DNA of 64,000 nt from Sternotherus odoratus (GCA_032164245.1 JAVMKO010000005.1:46020193-46084192), one strand, 5' to 3'. Counted from the first letter of the stretch, positions 13,601-22,546 are shown. Translations and numbers: made by a program. The notes: generated by a model not told the origin, from the letters alone.

Positions 13601-16600
13601 GCGGACCTGGTCCTTTAGCTCAAGCAGGAGCAGCTCATGCTTTTAAATCAAAAAGTACCAGGTTCCAACCCCTTCAGGGCCATCTGTACAAGTTGGAGTC
13701 AGAGACTATTCAGAGACACATGTACAAAACCCTGGGTCTATTTGCCATGCTCAATGCCAGCCTGAGTTAATGGCTATGTTCGATTTCAAATACTTGGTGG
13801 TCTAGGTGAAGAAAATTCAACAGGCAAACTTAGAATGAGAACAGTCTCTTTCACGCTAGGACGGGCCAATAGCTGGGTCCTCTGTCACGTGTCTGTCACA
13901 ACAGATGACGGCACTTAATTATTTAAATTATTTTATTCCCTGAAATAACCACAAGGAATACCCACTATGCCTTCGTGAGGACCCCAAGGGGCGTGCCTCC
14001 AAACAGATCTCAGGACAACATAAACAATGCAACATGGGGCACTCACTCTAAAAAGGGACAGCAACAGCAGCCAAATACAAGCCACAGATAGGCTGCCTGG
14101 CTCTACATGTGGATGTAACATCTGCTTTATGTTTCTGCTTCTCCACATGAGACACAATGGGCCAGATCCTGAGCGAATGTTAACGGCATAGCTTCACTGG
14201 TGGAGAATGTGGCCCAATGTATGTTCCTAACAAGGCTTATTCTGAGCCCTATGAAGCCCTCATTAGGTGGAGGATACAAATATTTAGCAATCGTTGGGAG
14301 AGAAGGGGTACATTAAACTAATTCAGCTCTCTCCAGCCTGGATCCAATATCTGCGTTCAAGCATATGTAGAAGAGCATAAAATTCCTATATACAACCAGC
14401 TATCATGAATCAAACCACAGGCCAAGTTGGTCCCTTTGTGGGGCTCAGGGAAACACACAGCAATGGCCAGTAACTTCAGGACTTTCAACTCATTGTTTCC
14501 TACCAATCATCCCCACTTTAGGGACTTGCCTTTGGGAGCAAGGCCTGCAAAAAGCTGTTTTGACGGCAACAGAAGCATAAAAATTTCTCAGGCTACAGAG
14601 GTCTCATCAATGGGACTGTTCACATGCTGCAAGTTAAGCTTGTGCTTAAGTGCTTTGCTGCACTGAGGCCTGAATTCTCCATCATTCCAATTGGCTAAGA
14701 GATTCCTCATCACTTCCTGTCCTAAACTACTAACAGCTGCTCCATTCCAGAGGTGGATGCATTTCTGTGTACCAGTGATCCTGACATATAAAATTTCTAC
14801 ACCCTGGGGTGAAAGATACTACATAAATATAAAAAAAACCTTAAGTGTCTATTGCAGAAAAATCCTGAGTGGTAAGAAAATGTGAAAGTTAGATCACCCC
14901 CTCAATAAGTCCTTGAACATTATAATGACTTCTTTATTTAACTCACCTAGCTCTTTAACTCTGAATGTTTTTTAGGAAAGAAGCTGAGCTGGAAAATTAA
15001 ATATATCAAGAGAGAAATACAGTAAAATGGAGTCAAGGACTCCATACAATTAGCCTAATTTTGCAGTTTTCATTTTCTGTGCAAGTGCCTTTTGTGAAGC
15101 CAGGTCGACACTAAGGGTATGTCTTCATTACCCGCCGGATCGGCGGGTAGCGATTGATCTTCTGGCGATCGATTTCTCACGTCTTGTGAAGACGCGAGAA
15201 ATTGATTGCTCGCGGCGCCCCCGTCGACTCCGGAACTCCAGCTTGCCGGGAGGCGCAAACTGGAGTCGATGGGGAAGCGCCTCCGACTGCCGCCGCCATG
15301 AGGACGGACGGTAAGTCGGCTGCAGATACGCAAACTTCAGCTACGTGATTCACGTAGCTGAAGTTGCGTATCTGCAGTCGATCCCCCCCTCTGCCTCCCG
15401 TAGTGGGGACCAGCCCTATAGAGTTAGGTCAACCCAGCCACATTACTCAGGGGTGTGAAAAATCCACACTCTGAACAGTGTAGTTAAGCTGACCTAACCC
15501 GCAGTGTAGACAGTGTTAGATCGATGGAAGAATCCGGAGGAGGATTGACTGCGATGATGGGAGAGTCACTCCATTGCTGTTGTAAACGGCTACACTGACA
15601 GAGCCGTGCAGATTCAGCACAGCAGCTGTAGTGTTTGAAGTACAGACATAGCCTGACATTCTTTGATTTAAAGGGGAAAGCACTATATGCTTGTGTCTAC
15701 ACATTTCACTGAGGGCCTGGTCAAAAACCCACTGATGTCAGTGGAAAGAGTCACAGTCATTAGAAAGGCTTCATCAAGTTCAGGCTTCTGTAATTGTACG
15801 GGTTTCACACAAAATGTGAGCCAGCGCTGAAGGCTCCGTGTTGTTAAAACTGTCAAGTCTCTCTTTAGGAAAACTGGTACCAGGACTGCAAGGAGACTGA
15901 ATTCAGTGGAATCACCGATCTTGGCATCAGTTGGGATATAAACCCATAATTAAGAAGAAATACTTTTCAGTGGAAGAAATTCTGGGTATAAAAATAAAAC
16001 GGCAATTAAAGGAATCAATAATCAGAGAGGTAGCCGTGTTAGTCTGGAATAGCAGAGGTAACAAAGAGTCCTGTGGCACCTTAAAGACTAACTAAAGTAT
16101 TGGAGCATAAGCTTTCGTGGGCTAATACCCACTTCGTCGGATGCAAGCAGTGGAAGTGTCCAAGGGCAGGTATAGATAAATAGTCAAGAATCAGGTAGGA
16201 GGTAACAAGGTTAGTCCAATCATGCTGACCCAGCTTGTTATCTCAAATCAGGGAGGTGAGGTATTCTTCTAGCAGCTGAATTGAAGGTGTGAACTCAGAG
16301 GGAGGAGAAGCTATTTTTGTAATTAGCAAGCCACTCAAGGTCTTTGTTCAGTCCCAGATTGATTGTGTTAAATTTGCAAATGAATTGCTGCTCTGCAGTT
16401 TCTCTTTGCAGTCTGGACTGGAAGTTTTTTTGCTGCAGTATGGTGACTTTTAAATCTGTAATTGTGTGTCCAGGCAGGTTGAAGTGTTCTCCTACAGGTT
16501 TTTGTATACTGCCATTCCTAATATCTGATTTGTGTGCATTTATCCTTTTTCGTAGGGACTGTCCAGTTTGGCCGATGTACATAGCAGAGGGACATTGGTG

Positions 16601-19600
16601 GCATATAATGGCATATATGACATTGGTAGATGTGCAGGTGAATGAACCAGTGCTGGTATGGTTGATCTGGTTAGGTCCTGTGATGGTGTTGCTGGTGTAG
16701 ATATGTGGGCAGAGTTGGCCAAAAGTGAATGAAGGAGGAGGGGCAAACTAATTGCAATCTGCCCTAGAAAAATGATGTTTCACACATTCCCCAAACTTAT
16801 TGGCATTTGTAGAATTTAATTAATATAATACACACTTAGTGTTTGTTCACTGTGAAGTTAATCAATGTTATCAGCTGAATTTGCTAATAGGTCAGGTGGC
16901 GGGAGTGAGATGTGTGGCTGGTAGGAATCAGCATGTTCCACAGACTGCAGTTTGCGAAGCTGATTTACCCCGGGCAAGGCACTGAGTGTTAGGTTTTATT
17001 ACAAACAGGCAGCAAGCAGTAGCTATGGTCCCGAATCAGGATATTCTTCAAGTTTAGCATGTGCTTGAAGCGTTCCTAAATCAGGCCCACAGTTATTACT
17101 GCTGGTCTCCAAGGTGCTTAAAGTTAAGCATGGGTTTCAGTCTCACTGCCTTTGAAGTTAAGCAGGCGCTTAAGTGCTTTAATGAATGGAGACTGTTTTC
17201 CAGAATTGGAACCTATGTCCTTAATATATATTCAAACACACACACACACACACACAGCGGTAGTAGTGTTTAAACATATATACCTGTACAGTGGTAGTAG
17301 TGTATGTCACCCACACACCTCCGGGGTGTGGTGCTCTGTCCTCTCTAGTGGCACTGAGACATACAGTAGACTCTCGATTATTTGGGATGATAGGGAAAAA
17401 CTTAATCCCGGTTAATAAAATCCTGGATAATCAAGAGTCTACTGTGGGGACCTCGGGGAAGGGGGGGGGGGGTGCGTCGCTGGCCCTGCGGTGGGGGAGG
17501 GGGAGGTCCCAACACCTGCCCCAGTCAGCTCCCCCTGCTAACCCGGGCATAGGAAGCCCAGGCTGGCAGTGGGAGCTGAGAGCCCCCCGCTGGCAGGAGC
17601 CTCAGGGAAACTCTAAAGGCGCATCGGGCGGAGAAGCGGCAGCGGGCTGAGTGCTTAACCTGCTGCGGCTTTAGAGTTTCCCCGCAGGCTCCTGCCAGCG
17701 GGGACGGGAGGGGGGGGACGGGGGGGGGGACGGGGAGGTCTCAGCTCCCGCTGCCAGCCTGGGCTTCCTACACCCAGGCTAGCAATGGGAGCTGAGACCC
17801 CAGCTGGCAAGGGGCCCAGCAGGGGAAACCCCAAAGCAGTGGCAGGCTGAGCGCTCAGTCCGCTGCCGCGTTGGGCTTTCCCCCGCTGGCCCCTTGCCAG
17901 CCGGGGTCCTGCCACCTGCCCCAGTCAGCTCCCGCTGTCAGCCTGTAGGGAACCCAGGCTGACAGCGGGAGCTGAGACCCCGGATGGCAGGAGCTTGGGG
18001 GGAAAGCCCAAAGCGGCGGTAGGCTAAGCGCTCAGCCCGCTGCCGCTTTGGGCTCTATCCCCAGGCTCCTGCCACCCGGGGTCCTGCCGCCTGCCGCACT
18101 CAGCTCCCGCTGCCAGCCTGGGTGTAGGGAACCCAGGCTGATAGTGGGAGCAGACAGGCAGGCAGCGGGACCACGGCTGGTAAGGGGCCAGTGGGAGAAA
18201 CCCCAAAGTGGCGGCGGGCTGAGCGCTAAGCCTGCTGCTGCTTTGGGGTTTCCCCCGCTGGCCCCTTGCCAGCGGGGGGTCTCAGCTCCCACTGCCAGCC
18301 TCGGCTTCCTACACCCAGGCTAGCAGCAGGAGCTGAGACCCCAGCTGGCAAGGGGCCAGCGGGGGAAACCCCAAAACGGCCTCAGGCTAAGTGCTCAGCC
18401 CGCCGCCATTTTAGGGCTTCCCCTGCCTAACCCTGTTAGACATCCCGGTTAATCCGCAGCCCGGTTAACCCGAGCCCGGATAATCGGGAGTCTACTGTAC
18501 TTAGAGATGAAGGAGTCTGTTCTACAGCCTTAGCTAAGGGCCATGTGGCTTTTAGCTCATGCAGTAGAGGCACATCCACTAAGCTCCAGAGAGCCAAGGT
18601 TTGGTCCTGCCCACTGACAACCAGGGTTTGTCGATGTTACACCTTAAATGAGGTCGATGTTACACCCTCAAGGGGCTCAAGAAGGTGGGATCCATCATAT
18701 CCATTTTATAGCTAGAGGAAGTAATTCAGCAAAACTAGAAACAGATCCCCAGTTTCCTTCCTTCCTTCCAGCATCCTGCGCTAGCCAGTAGACAGTGTTA
18801 CCTCACAAGCAAACCTTAAATAATGCCTTTACTGAAATGTAACAGAAATAGCACTAAAAGCTTCTGCTGTACAAATTTAAGACATGATGGCAGGTAATGA
18901 ATTCCCAAGGGTACAAGCCAGACGTTTCTGATCTTAAATGTGCCTACATCTACATGTTACATGTACTAATTCCTTGCCAACACCCCTCTACCTCTAGGCA
19001 GACTTTTAAAGACTTCTTCATCCCTTTTAGTGTCGCACATTTCTTCCAAGACCACAGTTCTTTCCCTACTTGGTGTGGAAAAGTGTGGTGGAGTCCTAGT
19101 TAGAAGGAATGCAGATACGCAGGGACCACTTCTGTACAGCATGTCTCTGGATTATCTCATATGTTTCACACATTCCAGGATCTCTCCCTACAATAGCAAT
19201 AGATAACAAACAACTCATTAATAGTTCAGTGTAAGGACACATGCTTTTAAGTCACTGGGAGCACTGTAGAATCTGTCCCTACGGTAGGAATCTCATGAAT
19301 GTGTTATTTTGGGTGAGGGGTTGTTTCCTTGGGTGTATACTCGTTTAGAAGCCTGGGCTGAGGTTTGAATCCTTTGTGGCCATACAAACACCCAGTCCCT
19401 ACTACATGGGCATCAAAATCCACTAGACAACTTTGCAAGTCTCAGCCTAAAAGGGGCAAAGCTGGTTAAAAAAACCCTATTTTTTAAAAACAAGGTTTCC
19501 TTCCCTTGTTAGTAGTGACACCTCCACTTATTCAAATAAGATTTTTAGGATTTTTCACATGTAAATTGCCAACCCCACACAGTCAAAAATCATGAGTCAG

Positions 19601-20036
19601 GTGACTCAAAAATCATGAGATTGGCTCAAAAATGCTGAGGTCTTTTAAAGGTGAGCAATACTTCCCAACACACCTGACCTGCACTATGTTGCATGTATCC
19701 TGTGCCTTACTGGAGGGAGGCCTTGCTTTCCACATGGAGCTTGATCCTGAACACTGTGTCCACCATCCAGCAAAGCACTTAAGCACATGGTTAATTTGCA
19801 ACCAGAGGGGTAGTCACATTGGCTTGAAGCTAAGCATGTGTTTAAGAGATTTGCTGGATCAGAGTCTCCTCTAGATCGGAGAGGGCAGTTCAGTGTCCAC
19901 GGGTCATTCCGTCTCTGGCCTATTGGCTGAGGCAGCCAACAAAGGTGGCAGGTAGCATCAGCTGGGATAATGGTGGGCTGATAGATTCCTCTTCACAAGG
20001 AAATGGACTGGAACCACTGAATCCCATTTCACAGAG

Positions 20037-20074
<38 letters not shown>

Positions 20075-22403
20075 CCCGCGACGTCCAGTCCCCTGAACCT
20101 TGTGTAACAGAACAGGAAGTAATAAGTCCATGATTTGTTCATGTGTGGACTACGCACTCGGAATTGGAAGCAGCTTTGCATTGCTTGACAAGATCCCTTT
20201 GGGTAAGAGTTCTGTTCTTCCTGGTAGCCCAGGGCTGAAAACACCCCTTTCCAGGATAGCAGATTTTACACGAGTGTAATTTGGTACCTATTTATTCTGA
20301 CCCGGTCATGCCTGTCCTCTGACTTTTGTGCTTGGTAGCTAGATGAGATAATTGTGGCGTTAGCTGACAGTGCAGTACACCCCATAGAGAAATTGGAGAC
20401 ATAATGCTAAAGTCTCCATAAAGTCATGTGTCATGCCTGTCTGTGTGCACGTGTACACAACCACATCACAGCCTCAAACATCAGACAAAGAAATTAGAGA
20501 TGTAAAAGCAGACCCTGAAGTGTCTTAATCATATTGTGCATTTATATTAGTGAGACAGTATGAAGAGACAGCTGTTTGAAGTATTGGGATCTGAGGTTTT
20601 GTTCAAATCCACCTGATTTATATAACTGCTCCCATCACACAGACTCCCAGGGCACCATACAAACTTACGCTGATGTACAATTTACACAAGGGAACTCATC
20701 ATGTGCAGCTGAAGTGCTGCCACCTCTAGGGAGAAAGCAGGACATAACTGATAGTACACAGCGACACTGAACAGTTTTGGGGACCTAATGTTACTGAGAC
20801 TGTAGGGGGAATTTAGGCAGGGAGAATGTAATTAGCAGGAATCCAGTTTGGACAGAGTTAACGAGAGGAAGTAAAGTTAATGACACCAGGTTATACCCCT
20901 TGCTCTTGCAAAAAGTGCCCTGGGATCCTTACAGGCCACATAAAGGGGGTCAGGAGGATGTCAGTTTTCCATTTCACTTCATAAATTGTACATACAAGCG
21001 AGTCGCATCTTAGGTGCATTTAACATGCGGGAATTTGGCTTTATGTGGTTGGCAAAAACAGAAAAAAAAAACAAAAAAAACCCCAACAATTTAAAAACTC
21101 CATCTGTAGTGTGGGTGATTCCGCCCGCCATTCAACTCAATGAGAGTTTTACTGTATGCGATTTCTGCTTTACAGGGTAACTGCGGAACGTAACTCTTGC
21201 GTAAGACGCAACACCTGTACTGGATTCATTTGGTCCCAGTTGTTTCAAAGCTACTTGGAGTATCTATGTACATATGGGGCTTCTTGTGCCTAAAAAATTG
21301 GATTTGTGGGTCCCCGCTGCTCCCCTCAACATAAGAAGCTAGAGCACCCTAAGGGTTGCTCTAACTCCTGCAAAGCTCCAACAACTCCATGGGGGCACTG
21401 CAAAAGCTAAGGCCAACCTGAGGGCAGAGGTACTCCGTGTCTCTCCTGACATGTTTCTTTGTCAGGTGCTGCAAGGGGAGGTGGAGTAGGGTCATTCTGC
21501 TGGGTCTTTGTCACCTATGAGACCCTCCTATGTCAGAGGAATTCCCAGGGAGGGCTGTTCATCTGGCTTTACAGACAGCCCAGTTAGCACGAAGAGGCTG
21601 CACCAGAACCCCAGAATGATGGCCAAAACCATACAAACCAGTGGCCCAGGTAGGAATAGAACCAGGTGTCTTGACTGCCTGTCCTATGCTCAGTCCAACA
21701 GACCCTGCTGCCTCTTACAGCAGCTTCAAGAATGGAATCAAGGACACAGAGGCTATCTATATGCCCAGTACTGGAGATGTCCTAGGAAGGAGGCCTCAGC
21801 TGGGCGCAGGTCTAAAATGCGATGGTCTTAGAGGCTGCAGGCTAAATTCTGATCTCCGATTACAAATCCCTTCAGGAACAGCAGAACATCCAACTCAAAA
21901 ACCCCTTATAAATTCACATCATTCTCATTTTTCCATCTCAATAACCAGACTAACGTACAGCCCAGATTCAGTAAGTCAAAGACAAAAAACAAACAGGCTT
22001 GCCATCTGAGGCCAATCAGCATGGGCCTGCACCAAAGCACCAGATTTGTTCCCATCACTTTAATTTTAGAAACAGGCCAAAAAAGCAAAATTTGGGTATT
22101 GACTTTGGTCATTCACCAGGGGCTGGCAGGGAGGTGGTAGAAATCTAGGCCAGGATTCATCCATCTCCAGTTATCAGAACATAGATCCATTGTAAAGCCA
22201 TCTAGAGAACTCTTTTCCTCAAACTGTAGCTTGTGATACACCAAGAGAACTGGCAGGTCACCTGTATCACCCCAGCTAACATGGCATTAAGCCAGCAGCG
22301 GTACTACATAAAGTCCTGGGAGCTCTAAGCAGCCAGCTGATTACTAGTCAGAAAACAGACTGTGTCCTTACCTTTGATCAGGCTTTTCAGTTAAAGGTGC
22401 CAT
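1505..22403 (-). CDS. SORBS1: SORBS1 gene, 5' coding part, six exons (overview)
   Basis: SORBS1 (CAP/ponsin) is an adaptor protein of the vinexin family. It acts at focal adhesions, costameres and insulin-signalling membranes through an N-terminal region, a SoHo domain and three C-terminal SH3 domains. Only the N-terminal region is in the window. Six exons join into 159 codons without a stop: 22403-22372, 10820-10765, 9200-9132, 5886-5791, 3363-3244 and 1608-1505. All five introns are bounded by GT and AG. Every phase matches (2,1,1,1,1) and the last exon ends in phase 0. Recognised segments are ARSISAVKIIPVK, CTGKG-VTLRAS and QPSSLAAKGYRSV, recalled from the mammalian protein rather than searched. 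From the conserved internal Met in exon 2 the partial protein is 133 residues. SoHo and SH3 exons should lie left of base 1. Identity is firm; the status of the first exon is less so. Confidence 0.93.
1609..3243 (-). other. SORBS1 intron
   Basis: The intron lies between the SSLAAKGYRSV and CTGKG exons. I searched for an exon coding the mammalian SKPGLEPEPSSAD block and saw none. A purine-rich stretch lies at 2490-2590. No recognisable transposon was seen. Confidence 0.6.
3244..3363 (-). CDS. SORBS1: SORBS1 exon with CTGKG-VTLRAS motif
   Basis: The acceptor is gtgtgttttctttag and the donor is CAGAAA followed by gtaaga. The 120-nt exon is in phase 1 at both ends. It encodes KDPTKVCTGKGTVTLRASPA and then a Ser/Pro/Gln-rich tail ending DDQQSE. 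The CTGKG-VTLRAS core matches the mammalian protein. If the donor is not used, the frame continues SKTSM and meets TAA at 3229-3227, so splicing here is needed for full-length protein. In the mammalian protein the text continues ESKPG over about 13 residues before the next block. That block is missing from the joined frame here. Confidence 0.92.
3364..5790 (-). other. SORBS1 intron with MITE and old repeats
   Basis: The intron contains the Harbinger-like MITE at 3669-3803, an old L2/MIR-type 3' tail at 4710-4830 in reverse orientation (cagcacctagg-gccccag pattern), and an AT-rich stretch at 4890-5110. In that stretch the sequence attttgacttttatattat occurs twice (near 4990 and 5038). The rest shows nothing I can name. 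Confidence 0.5.
3669..3803. mobile_element. Harbinger-like MITE
   Basis: The inverted ends are GGCATGGTCTACACT on the left and TGTAGACAAGACC on the right. Both are flanked by TTA (3666-3668 and 3804-3806), the 3-bp target preference of PIF/Harbinger elements. The element is 135 bp with no coding capacity. The GTCTACAC terminus recurs in this window at 15114, 24935, 26241 and 63823, so it marks a family. Confidence 0.7.
5791..5886 (-). CDS. SORBS1: SORBS1 exon with ARSISAVKIIPVK motif
   Basis: The exon is 96 nt, phase 1 to phase 1. The acceptor is cacttttgtgtttgcag and the donor is CTACAG followed by gtatct. It encodes a split Ala, then IDVPLCARSISAVKIIPVKK followed by VKSSPDLMLPT. ARSISAVKIIPVK is the strongest N-terminal SORBS1 signature. 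The following VKKVKSSPDL resembles the SORBS2 segment VKRVQSSPNL more than the VKTVKNASGL I recall for human SORBS1, which points to an ancestral basic-Ser-Ser-Pro motif kept here. Confidence 0.93.
6570..7157. mobile_element. Non-autonomous hAT element, CAGGGGTCTCAAAC family
   Basis: The ends are CAGGGGTCTCAAAC and GTTTGAGACCCCTG, perfect inverted repeats of 14 bp. An identical 8-bp TSD, tcttagag, lies on both sides (6562-6569 and 7158-7165). The 588-bp interior is GC-rich with gccctctgcagcg repeats and no transposase frame. The 8-bp TSD and CAGGG terminus are diagnostic of hAT. Confidence 0.9.
7459..8233. mobile_element. Non-autonomous hAT element, CAGGGGTGGGCAAACT family, copy 1
   Basis: The left end is CAGGGGTGGGCAAACT and the right end is AGTTTGCCCACCCCTG with one change (cgtttgcccacccctg). 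The TSD is ctctggga at 7451-7458 and ctctagga at 8234-8241, one mismatch. The 775-bp interior has a G-run-rich stretch at 7860-8160. Copies of the same family lie at 25191-25954, 61831-62677, 54219 onward and 51582 onward. Confidence 0.9.
9132..9200 (-). CDS. SORBS1: SORBS1 exon, N-terminal region
   Basis: The exon is 69 nt, entered and left in phase 1. The acceptor ends ctttgtctttcag and the donor is AGCAAG followed by gtgagt. It encodes QGAEVVKTVVNGLISSSNGQEQ after a split Glu codon. This aligns with the mammalian N-terminus, where the VMNGLAPGSNGQDK part is the recognisable match. The segment is low in hydrophobic residues and probably disordered. Confidence 0.9.
9851..10231. mobile_element. 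Non-autonomous hAT-like element
   Basis: The left end is CAATGGTCCCTAATTGTGGGG and the right end is GGCACCACTG. The flanks ctctaaac (9843-9850) and tcctaaac (10232-10239) are an 8-bp TSD with two differences. The 381-bp interior is a C-rich low-complexity stretch. The termini have decayed more than in the CAGGGGTGGG family, so it looks older. Confidence 0.65.
10546..10564 (+). repeat. Poly-G run (19 G)
   Basis: Nineteen consecutive G residues lie about 200 bp from an exon of SORBS1. Such a run can be unstable and can form quadruplex DNA on the plus strand (poly-C in the transcript). Confidence 0.9.
10765..10820 (-). CDS. SORBS1: SORBS1 exon with the conserved MSS start
   Basis: The acceptor is ctctctttcatttaaacag and the donor is CTCTG followed by gtaagt; both are strong. 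The 56-nt exon reads ENQNLDVQKTNSFGTMSS in the frame set by its neighbours and leaves in phase 1 with a G that completes a Glu codon in the next exon. The Met at 10774-10772 (context GGCACAATGA) aligns with the annotated mammalian start MSSE. The 14 codons before it are open and joined in frame to the upstream exon, so they may be translated when the 22.4-kb promoter is used. Confidence 0.85.
11268..11599. mobile_element. Non-autonomous hAT element, CAGTGATACTCAGA family
   Basis: The left end is CAGTGATACTCAGA and the right end is TCTGAGTATCACTA. A perfect 8-bp TSD, ctttagac, is at 11260-11267 and 11600-11607. The 332-bp element has an AT-rich interior with no frame. TSD length and termini identify hAT. 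Confidence 0.88.
11750..12070. repeat. AT-rich unclassified repeat
   Basis: This is a run of T-rich and A-rich words (attttt, gaaatt, tttcag) of a type seen again at 4890-5110. No ends or TSD were resolved, and the 111-codon open frame across it is low complexity and not credible. Confidence 0.3.
13010..13100 (+). repeat. Old retroposon 3' tail (L2/MIR-like)
   Basis: The order gagggactg, tctgtacagcatctggaacaa, tggggaccccagg, then ataaataataaa matches the 3' tails of old L2/CORE-SINE-related repeats. Related tails lie at 9595-9715 and, reversed, at 4710-4830, 36918-37205 and 61690-61822. Confidence 0.45.
13281..13490. mobile_element. Two Penelope-like 3' tails joined as an inverted repeat
   Basis: The segment 13281-13376 is a reverse-orientation PLE tail (aaagagtcctgtggcacctt ... 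cataagctttcgtgggtgaa). The segment 13377-13490 is a forward tail (gttagtctataaggtgtcac ... agactaacatggctacccct). Flanking acaccaaaga occurs at 13277-13286 and 13491-13500, so the pair looks like one insertion event with a 10-bp TSD. Confidence 0.8.
13594..13690 (+). repeat. tRNA-derived SINE head
   Basis: A pol III A box (tagctcaagcagg, near 13616) and a B box (ggttccaacccc, near 13662) are spaced about 45 bp apart, as in a tRNA. The flanks do not fold into a clean cloverleaf, so this is a SINE rather than a functional tRNA gene. Similar heads occur at 18545-18615 and, on the minus strand, at 21640-21720. Confidence 0.55.
15099..15655. mobile_element. Nested pair of Harbinger-like MITEs
   Basis: The outer element runs from CCAGGTCGACACT to AGTACAGACATAGCCTG. 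Inside it, an inner element begins AGGGTATGTCTTCA (15114) and ends GACCAGCCCT (about 15417). The inner element has an unusually CpG-rich body (cgccggatcggcgggtagcg) and a strong hairpin at 15320-15377. The outer body includes gttaggtcaacccagc and the hairpin half caggggtgtgaaaaatccac. No transposase frame is present. Confidence 0.65.
15320..15377. repeat. Near-perfect 29-bp palindrome within the inner MITE
   Basis: The left arm CTGCAGATACGCAAACTTCA and on through GCTACGTGA is mirrored by TTCACGTAGCTGAAGTTGCG and on through TATCTGCAG. There is one extra A in the left arm and no loop. Confidence 0.9.
16019..16735 (-). mobile_element. 5'-truncated Penelope-like element
   Basis: The 3' end at 16019-16140 is the common PLE tail (tagccgtgttagtctgga, cctgtggcaccttaaagact, agcataagctttcgtgggct, acttcgtcggatgcaagc). 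Upstream on the minus strand a GIY-YIG endonuclease frame runs to about 16717 and then homology stops, so the copy lacks the reverse transcriptase. The GIY-YIG domain C-terminal to an RT is diagnostic of PLEs. Tail-only copies sit at 13281-13490, 43555-43712 and 44529-44571. Confidence 0.9.
16295..16717 (-). pseudogene. GIY-YIG endonuclease domain of a Penelope-like element
   Basis: The frame is open for about 140 codons to a stop at its 3' end. It reads SFTCTSTNVIYAIICHQC (GIY half), CPSAMYIGQTGQSLRKRINA (YIG half with the catalytic Arg region), HKSDIRNGSIQKPVGEHFNL, then a C-terminal ETAEQQFICKFNTI block. The paired Cys residues just before the YIG half are usual for this class. In PLEs this domain nicks target DNA for priming. 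The copy has no RT in the window, so it cannot act alone. The lack of stops suggests recent insertion. Confidence 0.88.
17233..17258 (+). repeat. CA microsatellite
   Basis: An uninterrupted run of about 12 CA units lies after ttcaaa. A second, longer CA run is at 20040-20072. Confidence 0.95.
17364..18497. mobile_element. Tigger-like DNA transposon filled with palindromic tandem repeats
   Basis: The ends are CAGTAGACTCTCGATTAT and ATAATCGGGAGTCTACTG, 18-bp inverted repeats with one mismatch. TA dinucleotides lie outside both (17362-17363 and 18498-18499), as for Tc1/mariner-Tigger elements. A third terminus, pointing inward, lies at 17424-17442. The 1134-bp interior is GC-rich and made of five palindromic units (see 17535-18430). 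No transposase remains. Confidence 0.85.
17535..18430. repeat. Tandem array of five palindromic GC-rich units
   Basis: The centre motif (gctgagcgctcagcccgctg and variants) recurs at 17649, 17849, 18026, 18221 and 18389, a period of 168-200 bp. Each unit pairs a left arm such as ctggcaaggggccagcgggg with its complement ccccgctggccccttgccag, then turns over again through ctcagctcccgctgccagcc and ggctgacagcgggagctgag. The array could fold into a series of hairpins. Confidence 0.85.
18545..18615 (+). repeat. tRNA-derived SINE head (degenerate)
   Basis: An A-box-like tagctcatgcagt and a B-box-like ggtttggtcctgcc occur at tRNA-like spacing, similar to the copy at 13594-13690. Confidence 0.4.
19575..19640 (+). 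repeat. Short tandem repeat of caaaaatcatgag
   Basis: The word caaaaatcatgag occurs twice (near 19583 and 19607), followed by a degenerate third copy caaaaatgctgag (near 19626), with linkers tcaggtgact and attggct. This is part of an unclassified dispersed repeat. Confidence 0.5.
19738..19865. repeat. Palindromic old repeat (agcaaagcacttaagcacatg type)
   Basis: The left half ccagcaaagcacttaagcac is mirrored by gctaagcatgtgtttaagag and then tttgctggatc. Related halves occur at 14632-14660, 17045-17180 and 53720-53960. The wide spread and high divergence suggest an ancient amniote foldback repeat. Confidence 0.55.
20040..20072 (+). repeat. CA microsatellite
   Basis: This is an uninterrupted CA run of about 16 units followed by a C run. 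Confidence 0.95.
21640..21720 (-). repeat. tRNA-derived SINE head, minus strand
   Basis: The minus strand carries ttggactgagcataggac (A-box side) and cctggttctattcctacctg (B-box side), like CORE-SINE/MIR heads. Confidence 0.5.
22372..22403 (-). CDS. SORBS1: SORBS1 candidate first coding exon (alternative N-terminus)
   Basis: On the minus strand an ATG in fair context (CAGCAAATGG) opens a frame MAPLTEKPDQ and ends at AAAG followed by gtaagg, a strong donor, in phase 2. The first base of the next exon completes an Arg codon and keeps the frame open into the conserved SORBS1 start MSSE. A TATTTAA box lies about 145 bp upstream, which fits a true first exon with about 115-120 bases of 5' leader. 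The frame also stays open for at least 19 codons upstream of this ATG, so an internal exon with a weak acceptor near 22432 is possible. The usual mammalian start is the Met in the next exon. This stretch may therefore be leader in some transcripts and an N-terminal extension of 18 further codons plus the split Arg in others. Confidence 0.65.
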
Positions 22404-22546
22404 TTGCTGGGTCTCCCTTCCACCCCCAGTTTGAACTCCAGAGATGAGGTGTAAAAGAGTTAATTAGGATTTGCTCTGTGCTGCTCAGTTCACTGAAGTT
22501 GAACAACAACAAGAGGTTTGGGGAGGCCTTTCTCTCTCTGGCACCC

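Larger units (their letters stand above)
10821..22371 (-). other. First long SORBS1 intron, repeat rich
   Basis: The intron holds hAT (11268-11599), AT-rich repeat (11750-12070), retroposon tail (13010-13100), PLE pieces (13281-13490, 16019-16735), tRNA-derived SINEs (13594-13690, 18545-18615, 21640-21720), nested MITEs (15099-15655), a Tigger-like palindrome array (17364-18497), CA repeats and a palindromic old repeat (19738-19865). A short splice-bounded stretch near 14947-14988 contains a stop in the required frame. No extra SORBS1 exon is supported. Confidence 0.5.

Noticed and set aside
13594..13690. A possible functional tRNA gene
   Set aside because: A and B boxes are present but the arms do not pair into a cloverleaf; it fits a SINE head.
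14947..14988. A 42-nt splice-bounded stretch on the minus strand in the first SORBS1 intron
   Set aside because: In the phase required by its neighbours it contains a TAA stop.
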